From Stentor coeruleus (taxonomy: Eukaryota; Ciliophora; Heterotrichea; Heterotrichida; Stentoridae): DNA of 64,000 nucleotides. The DNA lies in NCBI GenBank assembly GCA_001970955.1, contig MPUH01000172.1:1-64000 (forward strand), in the 5' to 3' direction. The notes beneath the pieces are model-generated. The model was not told the origin of the DNA, searched no databases, and was given only the letters and a program-made list of their open reading frames with translations. Below are positions 13,001-20,542 of the stretch, one piece after another. Made by a program: the position numbers and the translations under genes. Within the stretch, counting starts at the first letter, position 1; each line of letters starts with the position of its first letter.

Positions 13001-13079
13001 TCATATGAATTCGTCTATACAGAATTATCAGAAAAAAATTGCAGAGTTAAATAGAGTGATCAATCAGCTTAGAGGGTAA
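10065..13079 (+). CDS. Divergent kinesin-like coiled-coil protein
   Basis: 1004 residues. Residues about 15-365 are a kinesin motor fold: P-loop GTTGSGKT (96-103), a switch-II-like segment LVDSPGME in place of DLAGSE, NLNRAVYGLADVI corresponding to the relay helix, and YERSIVTALLKDVIGGNS corresponding to the conserved Y-R-D-S-K-L-T-L-L-G-G-N-S region. Switch I is strongly altered (YHDKSTAITTIEI instead of NxxSSRSH). The rest is mostly coiled coil, broken by a Pro-rich segment (EDWAPLGHPLPEVLTLPPP) near residue 790. The layout recalls orphan ciliary kinesins and CCDC78-type proteins with an N-terminal motor; that link is from memory and tentative. With switch I lost, ATP hydrolysis and motility are uncertain. 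Confidence 0.8.
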   Translation: MANHYNSSHDLQRLSIGVPVQVVVKLKPNAGYFREDITVQGDRIALLDVNNRIREDFSCSDIIDASIPMQKFFQDTCGPYIRALIDGVNIAVIGFGTTGSGKTFNIEGSQQTPGFLGYFAHAIFDALQDKKYRLHAEEGYSFSVKMRYLEIVEEEVSDLLIQAKSKAIGNFELVNDEWEGNTITNASWIPCGSAQHLIDIFHLARKNRTISSGEFGNYHDKSTAITTIEILQVSKAGTATSIFASRLCLVDSPGMEKLSQDAESIRVKEGNNLNRAVYGLADVIKLLSEGNYEHVVYERSIVTALLKDVIGGNSLTMAYFCLQNGDMIGSSLVLSYMRNMKNVINFPVVNDSRQIGLLRRYRLEIKHLVHQLWLLGPRSIENFNTKISELEKELIEGNLDKLKYYDERVKLSDKIRELKESYNSMMKSKSDLEEELIRCEEERLNITQQFVDLQIAHNGLAEKLSGSSYEVSKKLIEAENELLAFKMKEDKAVDALNNMQSKLQASMEKQRSIEIEFVSMKQNLKNLTQDLHEEKRKNDNLSLEVINLVNANKVLTGDTDHLARLKGNLSTEQERLVIDNDRMRKQIQDLENALLSSRSEIELLRKEIIKYDMNAQRLKVEFDSQKNDMEKQYLQITKNREANILNRMSETDFKSQKVQKQNQNINADMGQMSQELKTATRKITELEDSLKEYKIHDTEMTKEVHRLTLQLEEIRGSVRGRLLKALNDGGFNSNDTSKVAREELIRSYAEKETELTDKLNNELAKNAQNLKVIRGLRSYARSLKNIAEDWAPLGHPLPEVLTLPPPILLDNEEMDPTTRLYKHEIDRLKLRNLNLEQEVKTLQSQLITNTDTFSNAVRGGSNIQQQLLNEIEHLKGSSRPPTSDIETLRKERNELREEIRKLHQEMRKSTPNEKAMKEEIYKLRQKVSETDGGIDKGGPRNLQQKLMYLEDALRRVEKERSELSVRATMAEEQLKNMQDHMNSSIQNYQKKIAELNRVINQLRG

Positions 13080-13252
13080 AACGATATGGTAAGTAATATA
13101 TGGAAATTATAATAAAAATAGATTTTGTATATAAGAGTATTTTGGATATTGTGATAAAAGTTTTGATTCAAAGAAAAATTCTCTTAATCACAACAAAAAT
13201 CGGATTTCCTAATTACATCTTTTAATCTAATCTCTTAAATATCTCTACTTAA

Positions 13253-13879
13253 TTAGCAGCACTTGCCTCCAGTCTTTTTATCCGTTTTTTTCTTCAAGTC
13301 AATATTCGGCTTAAAATCTTCTTCATCTTTAACCTGTGCTAAAGCTTTTTTCGCTATAGCCTGAAACGCATCCTCAACATTTACAGCTTCTTTAGCTGAA
13401 GTTTCATAAAATGGAATATCACCATTAGCCTTACACCATTGCTGTGATTTAGCCGTTGGAACTTTTCTATCAGGTTCTTTATCAAGTTTATTCCCAAGTA
13501 CAACAAATGGGAAATTCTCTGAATCTTTAGGGTTTGATTGGTTTAAAAACTCTTCTTTCCATGAAGCTAAAGACTCAAAAGTTTTAACTGATGTTATATC
13601 ATAAACCATAACACAACAATCAGCTCCACGATAAAATGCTACACCTAAGCTTTGGAATCTTTCTTGCCCTGCTGTATCCCAGATTTGTAAGGTTACAAGC
13701 TTTTCATCAATCATCACTTCTTTAGTAAGAAAATCAGCGCCGATAGTTGCTTTGTACTGTTGACTAAACCTTTTATTAACGTATTGGTTCATTAGAGAGG
13801 TCTTGCCGACACTATATGGATATTACGCTGAGTCTCCTAGGATAATGACTTTGAGCAAGTGCTTGCGTCCAGTTGACAT
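13253..13879 (-). CDS. RAB7: Rab7-type small GTPase
   Basis: The 203-residue product directs late-endosome/lysosome trafficking in other eukaryotes. The start at 13879 gives [19 protein letters not shown] 15-nt intron (13812-13826) then interrupts the P-loop, and splicing yields GDSAVGKTSL. Other GTPase motifs are intact: effector region [14 protein letters not shown] (Rab7-typical), WDTAGQE, GNKLD and ETSAK. The C-terminus ends in CC, for double geranylgeranylation. Without splicing the P-loop would be broken, so the intron call is firm. The gene converges on the kinesin-like gene and is divergent from the LRR/EF-hand gene. Confidence 0.95.
13812..13826 (-). other. 15-nt intron inside the Rab7 P-loop
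   Basis: Sense sequence GTAATATCCATATAG. Removal restores the universally conserved GDSAVGKT motif. It has an A at intron position 10. Confidence 0.95.
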
Positions 13880-14313
13880 TTTTTTATAAGTTTTTGGATA
13901 GTGGTAAATATGATCCAATCATCGAGGATGCTAGTTGAAGGTGGCTAGGAATTATTGTAAGTAAATATTAGGATAGATTAAGAATAAGTGCAATTTTAAG
14001 GTTTGGTAGTGAGATTATATGGGTAGAGGTATAGTGAGAGAAATAAAGAAAGTGATATTGATTGTTGTTTTTAGATATAAAGTCTTTGTGGTGAGATAAG
14101 TTGATTTGAAAATTTAGAGATGAGTATTGGCTTTTATATAAAAAAAGTGTATGTGTAGATAATGTTTATAAAGATAACAGATTCTCTCTCTCACCATATC
14201 CTAATTAAAAAGTCCACACTTTCTTACACCTATCTCTATCCCTGCCAAAACCCAACCAAATTATTCCTTTAAACTTTCATCAGCAATTAATATTCAAATA
14301 TTAATAATAAATT
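13880..14313. other. Divergent spacer
   Basis: It lies between Rab7 (minus) and the LRR/EF-hand gene (plus). The plus strand is G/T-rich to about 14150, then C-rich and G-poor. An ATATCCTAAT motif lies at 14196-14205. No RNA or extra ORF seen. Confidence 0.6.
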
Positions 14314-16380
14314 ATGGACGAACTTCCTCAGTTGCTAAGACAAAGCCCGAATCTGCAAACAATCAACCTAGAATTTTCAGAAATCGAATCTCTTGATCCT
14401 CTCATGCCATGGCTAATCCAATTCTCCCGCCTTAAAGAACTACAGCTTTTCGGCAACCGCCTAGAAACTCTTCCAAAAGATCTAAGTAAATTGCGGTCTC
14501 TTGAAAAACTAGATATATCAAACAATCTTATAGCTTCAATAGACTTAATCCTCCCAGGTCTTCTTTCTTTACCAAATCTAATCGAACTTCATGTTACCCT
14601 TCAAGATTTTTCTGAAGAGCAGCTTTTACTAAACAACCTACCAAAACTTCAAAATCTTAATGGAAACCCAGTCGATAAATACAGAGCCCAAATCTCAGTT
14701 CAAGAACAAGACTCAGATGATGAAAAAGATTTGCAACAAAGCCTTTTAGCTTGTCAATCTTCAGGGTTTTTTTCTGAAGAAACTAGTTTAAATCAAGAAT
14801 ATTTAGAAAAAATTGCCGTACTTTATGATGAAATAAGAGCTTTATGGGTTAAGGAGGATAAGAAAAAAGACTCAGTTTTGGCTGAAGACTTTGATGAGGG
14901 GCTTAAAAAAATCATGGGTGAACTTTCGGATGTATTGAAAGATAATAAACAGGAATATTTGATTAATGTGTATTCATTAAAAGCTAAATTCGATCTAGCT
15001 TTATTATGTCAAGGTAAACTTTTGGATTTATCTGTGAAGAAAAATGATAAACTTGGGGGTAAGCTTAAAGAATCTAATGACCTTTTAGTACAAGTTTTTA
15101 GAGAAACTATCAGCTGTATGGCTAGTTTTGAACCAAAAATCAGGAAGAAAATTTCGAGTATGAAAAACCAAGTAAGCCATTTTCAAAAAGAGTCTGAAGA
15201 AGTCCTTGAAGCAGCAGATCAATTACAAAAAGAAGCTAAAGTACATAAAGAAGCTAAGGAGTTTTTAATAAAACGCTTTCAAGATGAAAAAGATGAACTC
15301 CTTGCTGAGATTGAAGCATTACAAGAAGAGAATAAAAAATATCTTGATACAATTATAAGACATTCTAAAAGCTATGCGGAAGGGGTGTTAAGCTCAAGAG
15401 GTTCTGAGGATTTAAGAAATGAAGATGATTCTAGAAAATATTCAATGAGCAGTCCTAGTATGGTAAAGCAAAATGGTAAAGTTTTATCTATAAAACAACT
15501 TAAAGAAGTTATAGAAGAAATATATGCATCAAAAGTTAAATATGACGAAAGATGCTCAGAAGGGAAAATGCCTAGAGAAACTATGGAAGAGCATATGTAC
15601 AACTATTTAAACAAAAAATATGGCCTTCGAAATCTTATATTAGAATGGGCAGCTTCAATAATAGCTTCAGTAAAAAAATACGCTCAAGAAGATAATGATG
15701 TTGCTGTCTTTGGGCTTATATTAAAAAACGAATGTGATGAAGAGTTTAGGTTTGTACAGGTCCAAGTTAAAAAAACTGTTACTGAGCTTTTGAGAATAAA
15801 TCTAAGAAATAAATTCCCTTTAAAATCAGCTGGAGATATTAATGAAATGGTTAATGAAAGAACAGGGAAATATTTAGCTGAAGATGAATGGAATGAAATT
15901 GTTAGGTTTATGTATAATGAAAGTGATGCGGAATATATAGTAGATCAATTGTATTCACAAAGGATTAAAGATGAATTACCTACAGATAGGCCAACAAGGG
16001 GGAAAGTATCAAGAGAGGAAGCTATAATACAAAGGGAAAAAGAAAGGGGTTTGAAAAATAGGATTTTATATTCGGAGTTTGTGAATTTTTTGTTGGATTT
16101 TCAGTTGCATGGACATCAGAAATTTTTAAGCAATTTCGTTAAGGTTTTTAAGAAAGTTGATATGGATTCTGATGGGATTTTGAATGAAAAAGAGTTTACG
16201 AAGCTGCTGGCGACTGTAAATCTTGGGTTTAATGAAAGTGATTGTAATAGACTACTGCAGTTGATTGATCCGTTTGATAATCAGAATATCACTTTTTCTG
16301 AATGTGTGGCGCTGTTTTCGACGGAGTTGGTCCCTGTTGAAAATGTGCCTATTATGCAAAAGATTTCAGGTGATTCGTAA
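14314..16380 (+). CDS. Leucine-rich repeat / EF-hand protein
   Basis: 688 residues. Leucine-rich repeats occupy about residues 15-115 (LKELQLFGNRLETLP, LEKLDISNNLIASID). A coiled coil follows at about 260-345. Then comes a conserved-looking region (YNYLNKKYGLRNLILEWA, ILKNECDEEFRF) of a kind found in ciliary and other cytoskeletal LRR proteins. The C-terminus has a canonical EF-hand loop (DMDSDGILNEKE) and a second weaker one (DPFDNQNITFSE). It is likely a calcium-responsive scaffold, perhaps ciliary. The ciliary part is inference. I cannot assign a named orthologue. Confidence 0.85.
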   Translation: MDELPQLLRQSPNLQTINLEFSEIESLDPLMPWLIQFSRLKELQLFGNRLETLPKDLSKLRSLEKLDISNNLIASIDLILPGLLSLPNLIELHVTLQDFSEEQLLLNNLPKLQNLNGNPVDKYRAQISVQEQDSDDEKDLQQSLLACQSSGFFSEETSLNQEYLEKIAVLYDEIRALWVKEDKKKDSVLAEDFDEGLKKIMGELSDVLKDNKQEYLINVYSLKAKFDLALLCQGKLLDLSVKKNDKLGGKLKESNDLLVQVFRETISCMASFEPKIRKKISSMKNQVSHFQKESEEVLEAADQLQKEAKVHKEAKEFLIKRFQDEKDELLAEIEALQEENKKYLDTIIRHSKSYAEGVLSSRGSEDLRNEDDSRKYSMSSPSMVKQNGKVLSIKQLKEVIEEIYASKVKYDERCSEGKMPRETMEEHMYNYLNKKYGLRNLILEWAASIIASVKKYAQEDNDVAVFGLILKNECDEEFRFVQVQVKKTVTELLRINLRNKFPLKSAGDINEMVNERTGKYLAEDEWNEIVRFMYNESDAEYIVDQLYSQRIKDELPTDRPTRGKVSREEAIIQREKERGLKNRILYSEFVNFLLDFQLHGHQKFLSNFVKVFKKVDMDSDGILNEKEFTKLLATVNLGFNESDCNRLLQLIDPFDNQNITFSECVALFSTELVPVENVPIMQKISGDS

Positions 16381-16618
16381 TGTTAATGTTTAATGATTAG
16401 GATTTTTTATAGTGATTGAAGTTTAAATTGTCTAGGTTTGGATGTGAAAATATGGGTTTGGTTTATAGAAATTTTATGTTTTTAAGTAGCTTTATAGTAT
16501 GATTTTATGATTGTAAGTTTTTTTTATTGATATTTCATTTTATCGAATCTTTGTGCATAAAATTGCATGTAAAAACTATGAAATAAGCTTTTTTAAGCTT
16601 ATTTGAAGTATATTATAA

Positions 16619-17236
16619 ATGCTTTTTGAAGAGAATGAATCTGCTTACAAAAGCAAACTAGGAATTAGCGAACTTGACAGCCTCCTTGGCTCATCAGGCT
16701 TGTTTCCTAGTGCAGCTGGACCTCCAACAACATACAGGTCATCAGAAGCGGAAGATGTTCTTAAAAAGCACTGCACTTTATATAAAATCGCAGAAGCAGG
16801 TGGGGAATATAAACATAAAGTACCACAGTTACCTAAGAAAAGGCAAAGAAAAATCGAAAAAGAACCAACTGATGCTGGAAAGGACTGGAATAATATGAAA
16901 GCCCCCGAAATGACCCCAGAAATCCAACAAGACCTTCAAGCTATTATGTTAAGAAAGCATCTCGACCCAAAGAGATTTTATAAGAAAAACGATTTCAAAG
17001 AAGTTCCTAAATTCTTTCAGATTGGCACTGTATTGAACTCTCCAGATGAAGGAAACAACTACAAAATAGAAAAAAGTAAAAAAAATAAACCTCTAGTCGA
17101 ACAGTTGCTAGCTGAAGATGAGGAACTAAACTTTTCTAGAAAAAAGTGGACCCAAGTCATGAAGAGTAAACCAAAAAAGCAGCGATCGTCCAAAACCACA
17201 AAAGCTCACAAAAAAAGAAAACTAGGTTTTAGGTAA
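16619..17236 (+). CDS. FCF2: Fcf2-family pre-rRNA processing factor
   Basis: 205 residues. The C-terminal half matches the Fcf2 family, a component of early 40S pre-rRNA processing in the nucleolus: DWNNMKAPEMTPEIQQDL, LRKHLDPKRFYKK, PKFFQIGTV, then a basic tail (KKQRSSKTTKAHKKRKLGFR) that would act as a nucleolar signal. The N-terminal part is low-conservation and acidic/polar, as is usual for the family. The stop is followed after only 3 nt by the next start codon. Confidence 0.85.
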   Translation: MLFEENESAYKSKLGISELDSLLGSSGLFPSAAGPPTTYRSSEAEDVLKKHCTLYKIAEAGGEYKHKVPQLPKKRQRKIEKEPTDAGKDWNNMKAPEMTPEIQQDLQAIMLRKHLDPKRFYKKNDFKEVPKFFQIGTVLNSPDEGNNYKIEKSKKNKPLVEQLLAEDEELNFSRKKWTQVMKSKPKKQRSSKTTKAHKKRKLGFR

Positions 17237-17239
17237 TAA

Positions 17240-17821
17240 ATGGATATTCACAATATAAATTACGTGTTTAAAGTTGATGCTACCCCAAGATCTCAATTAA
17301 GAACTATTTCTAGGCAGCCATACCAAGAAAAATCTCAATTTTTAATAAGATACAAAAACTCAAGCAGCAAAAAACAATTAGCCCAACGTACTAGTATCAA
17401 TAAGAGTTTTATAAACTATATAAACATCCAAACACCTTCATTAAATATCAGAAATTATAGTATTAAAACCCCTACTGTTATCACAACTGCAAGGAGGCTT
17501 TTTAAGAATAGGAAGTTTCGTAGTAAATCCCCTGGTATTTATGAGCATTCAAAAAGCTCCCAAAGTTATAAAGACCGTTTATTGGTTATTAGCCCTAGCC
17601 CTCCGAACTATAATAAACGGAATATATCTAATGAGTTATTAGAAGGAATTGACTTAGAAATGCGACATCATAGGATATTGAGGATGAGAAAAGATAATAA
17701 AATAAGGATGTCACATTCTAATAAACGTCCGATTAACACATCTTTGTCTAAAATATCTGTTTTTGATGATACGGTCCCAGATTCTATTATCATTCAATCA
17801 AAATCCCCAATAAATAAATAA
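17240..17821 (+). CDS. Basic protein of unknown function
   Basis: 193 residues, strongly basic, rich in Ser, Asn, Ile, Arg and Lys (FKNRKFRSKSPGIYEHSKSS). No domain is recognised. The first in-frame ATG is 3 nt after the FCF2 stop, and there is no good later start until about residue 140. This leaves essentially no independent 5' UTR. No 15-nt intron that would fuse it to FCF2 was found. It could be the second cistron of a shared transcript, or be expressed from a promoter inside FCF2. Confidence 0.6.
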   Translation: MDIHNINYVFKVDATPRSQLRTISRQPYQEKSQFLIRYKNSSSKKQLAQRTSINKSFINYINIQTPSLNIRNYSIKTPTVITTARRLFKNRKFRSKSPGIYEHSKSSQSYKDRLLVISPSPPNYNKRNISNELLEGIDLEMRHHRILRMRKDNKIRMSHSNKRPINTSLSKISVFDDTVPDSIIIQSKSPINK

Positions 17822-17869
17822 TTTACCTGTGAATATATAATTCATATTAAAAATGTAGAGGTCATAGTT

Positions 17870-17940
17870 GTTGAGAATAAAGTGACTAGGTATGAACCAG
17901 TCATNGTTGAGAATAAAGTGACTAGGTATGAACCAGTCAT
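17870..17940. repeat. N-joined assembly duplication (35 bp)
   Basis: Identical 35-bp copies at 17870-17904 and 17906-17940 flank the N at 17905. Confidence 0.85.
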
Positions 17941-18290
17941 AGAGTAAGTAAAAAACAGTCATAAGCAATAAATAAAAGTAATAAAACTTAATTATTTTTT
18001 TGTTTATGCATAGATTTTATATTATAATTTATAGAAATGAGTAAACGAAAAATAGATGAAACAGAGATTGGAAGTAGTTATAAATCTAAAAAATATAAGA
18101 AAATTGATGATAAAANTAGAGTAAGTAAAAAACAGTCATAAGCAATAAATAAAAGTAATAAAACTTAATTATTTTTTTGTGTATGAATAGATTTTATATT
18201 ATAATTTATAGAAATGAGTAAACGAAAAATAGATGAAACAGGATTGGAAGTAGTTATAAATCTAAAAAATATAAGAAAATTGATGATAAA
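17940..18290. repeat. N-joined assembly duplication (about 175 bp)
   Basis: Copies at 17940-18114 and 18117-18290 flank the N at 18116. They differ by two SNPs and a 1-nt indel, which suggests two haplotypes. Confidence 0.85.
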
Positions 18291-18359
18291 GGTTTCAATA
18301 AAAAAGAAGTTAAAAAATTAAATTCTCTTCATAAGAGACAAAATCGATTACAGCTTTGA
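18037..18359 (+). pseudogene. Short lysine-rich coding-like remnant
   Basis: The left haplotype copy starts MSKRKIDETEIGSSYKSKK. Its frame continues past the duplication to NSLHKRQNRLQL and a TGA at 18357. The right copy has a 1-nt deletion that destroys this frame. Downstream sequence keeps a lysine-rich look but is full of stops. It may be a decayed host gene or chance. No family recognised. Confidence 0.35.
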
Positions 18360-19051
18360 ATGAAATGCAAAAAGATTAAGATATCCTCTTAGATTTTGTG
18401 AGGATTTAGTACGGTGATCTATCTTTTTAGTTAAATAGAAGCTGCTTTGAAGTTTTAATTCCTAAAAAATCACAAAAATTACAAAATTCTTAAACCGTCA
18501 TCAGAAAAACCAAACCTATTGATGCTAAAAATATAAAACCTTTTCTCTTAGAGCATCTTGCTACGAATTTCCAAAAGAGGTAAATATAATTAAACTGAAG
18601 ATTACTATGCATACTTGACAGAGAAAAGTTTCACAAAAAGAATCCAGATGATGCCAGAAAATGCTTTATCAGAAAAAAAGAAAAGAATAAAACTAAAACT
18701 AATTTTATTTGTGATTTGAAAAGCTTGTTATATTATCAGAATCAAATAAAAACTACTCAAAAATCCAGAGTGAAAAATTTCCAACTAACTTCCGAAAGTT
18801 CAGAAAAAAATTAGAAAAAAGAAATATCAAAACAAATAAATCTATCATAATAATAACAAATCTAATATTAAATATCTTAAAAATATCGATTCACGCAATA
18901 AATAAAATTTCACACATAACAAATAACCCTAAAATTTTTTTACAAAACACTAAAATTCTATTAAACATCACATCAAGCAAGTCTTAAAAACCTAATTTCC
19001 CAAAATTCTTATCACTTATAAATCTTTTAATATTAATAATCCAACTTAAAA

Positions 19052-20528
19052 TCACATAATCCAGCAAGTATTACACGAACTTTGCTTTGAAACATTTTCA
19101 ATCTGCAACATATTTTCATTCTTATCTAATATATTCTTAACCTCTTCTTTCAATTTCCCTAATATCCTATTCCTATACCCAGGTTTAATAACATCTACAT
19201 CATTCATAAGTATTTCATCAGTAATAGGATATCTCGACATCATCTGAGCAATAATCATATCATAATCATCAAATCCATTATCAACAAACTTCTGTATCAA
19301 TTCTTCTAATTTCAACGTCCTCAACCATTCTCTTATAGAAATCGTCCCAACAATCCCATAAGTTGTATTACTTGGCATACTACAACATTTCCAAAACCCT
19401 TGATTATATTCATTACCATAAGTCTTCCTATTAAATCTCTTTGAATAAATCCCAGATTCTTCTTCTAATTTAATAAGAATTCTATATCTATGCCCAGGTT
19501 TTTTAATACCAATTTTAATAAGTTCTTCAATAGTCATAGGTAAAGATGATTTCATTTGATTTATCATACTATCAATATCATCATATCCAGCATCACACAT
19601 AATTTCATAAACTTCTTGTAAATTGATTTTCTCAAGCCATTCATACAATGGTTTTAACTGATTTTTCTTAGCAACAATACTAGTTTCTGCATCTGGTTCA
19701 AATATAGTCTGGTTCTGAGGGAGATTAGGTGAATCAAAAAACTCATACNTCATACAATGGTTTTAACTGATTTTTCTTAGCAACAATACTAGTTTCTGCA
19801 TCTGGTTCAAATACAGTCTGGTTCTGAGGGAGATTAGGTGAATCAAAAAACTCATATTTCATTGACCCTTTACCAAAAGTACTAACTTTACACTCTTCAT
19901 TATTAATCCCAGAGGATTTGTTTTGATAATTCTGTATCAAAATCCTCAAAGGTTGACTTTGAATCAAATCTAATGGAGTTTTCCCTTGTCTATCTTGTAA
20001 ATAAGGGTTAGCATTAAATTCAAGTAAAAATTTTATAGTATCTTCATGCATCGAATCAGCGGCACTATGCAATGGAGTCCTCCCAAACATAAAATTTGGA
20101 ATATTTGGGTCAGCTTTATGTTTTAGTAGCAGTTCAACTATTTTATAATCCCCTCTAAAAGCTGCATGATGTAATGGAGTATCCCCTTCATTCTGTTGCA
20201 AATTAGCATCAGCATGATATTGTAATAATAATTCAGCTATTTGATATTGAGAATTATCTGCTGCTTGATGTAATGGGCTTTCACCTAAATTGTTTGGGAT
20301 GTTAGGGTCTGCATTAGATTTAAGTAAAAATTGACATGCTTTAAAGTGCCCACATATTACTGTTCGGTATAATGGAGTCCATCCTAAACTCTCATCTTTT
20401 TGGTTGAGTTTTTCGGGGTTTGCGTGATAAGCAGCTTTTATTGACTGGAGGTCGCCTAATCGGCAAGCTTTTTGCAAGTCGATTATTTCATTTGAAGGTT
20501 TTTCGGTGCCAGGTTTTAAATAACTCAT
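19052..20528 (-). CDS. Ankyrin-repeat / double SAM-domain protein with CaaX box
   Basis: One gene interrupted by an N (19749) between 107-bp copies. Removing the 109-nt offset gives about 455 residues in one frame. Residues about 15-200 hold five or six ankyrin repeats (LGWTPLYRTVICGHFKACQFL, GDTPLHHAAFRGDYKIVELLL). Two SAM-like domains follow (PLYEWLEKINLQEVYEIMCDAG; SIREWLRTLKLEELIQKFVDNG). The C-terminus is CWIM, a CaaX box predicted to be farnesylated, so membrane association is expected. It is probably a scaffold that oligomerises through SAM. Its ATG is 14 nt after the flippase stop on the same strand. Confidence 0.85.
19641..19856. repeat. N-joined assembly duplication (107 bp)
   Basis: Copies at 19641-19747 and 19750-19856 flank the N at 19749. 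One SNP differs. It lies inside the ankyrin/SAM gene. Confidence 0.85.
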
Positions 20529-20542
20529 TTTTATTTGGATTA

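Larger units (their letters stand above)
17822..19051. other. Gene-poor interval with degenerate coding-like tract
   Basis: It contains two N-joined duplications (17870-17940 and 17940-18290) and a broken coding-like stretch at 18037-18359. About 500 nt of lysine-codon-rich sequence with many stops follows. From about 18840 the plus strand is C-rich, as expected for the 3' flank of the minus-strand ankyrin/SAM gene. No intact gene seen. Confidence 0.6.

Noticed and set aside
17233-17273. Intron that would fuse FCF2 to the following basic protein
   Set aside because: The only GT…AG pair would be 41 nt, unlike the fixed 15-nt introns seen here, and FCF2 already ends at its usual basic tail.
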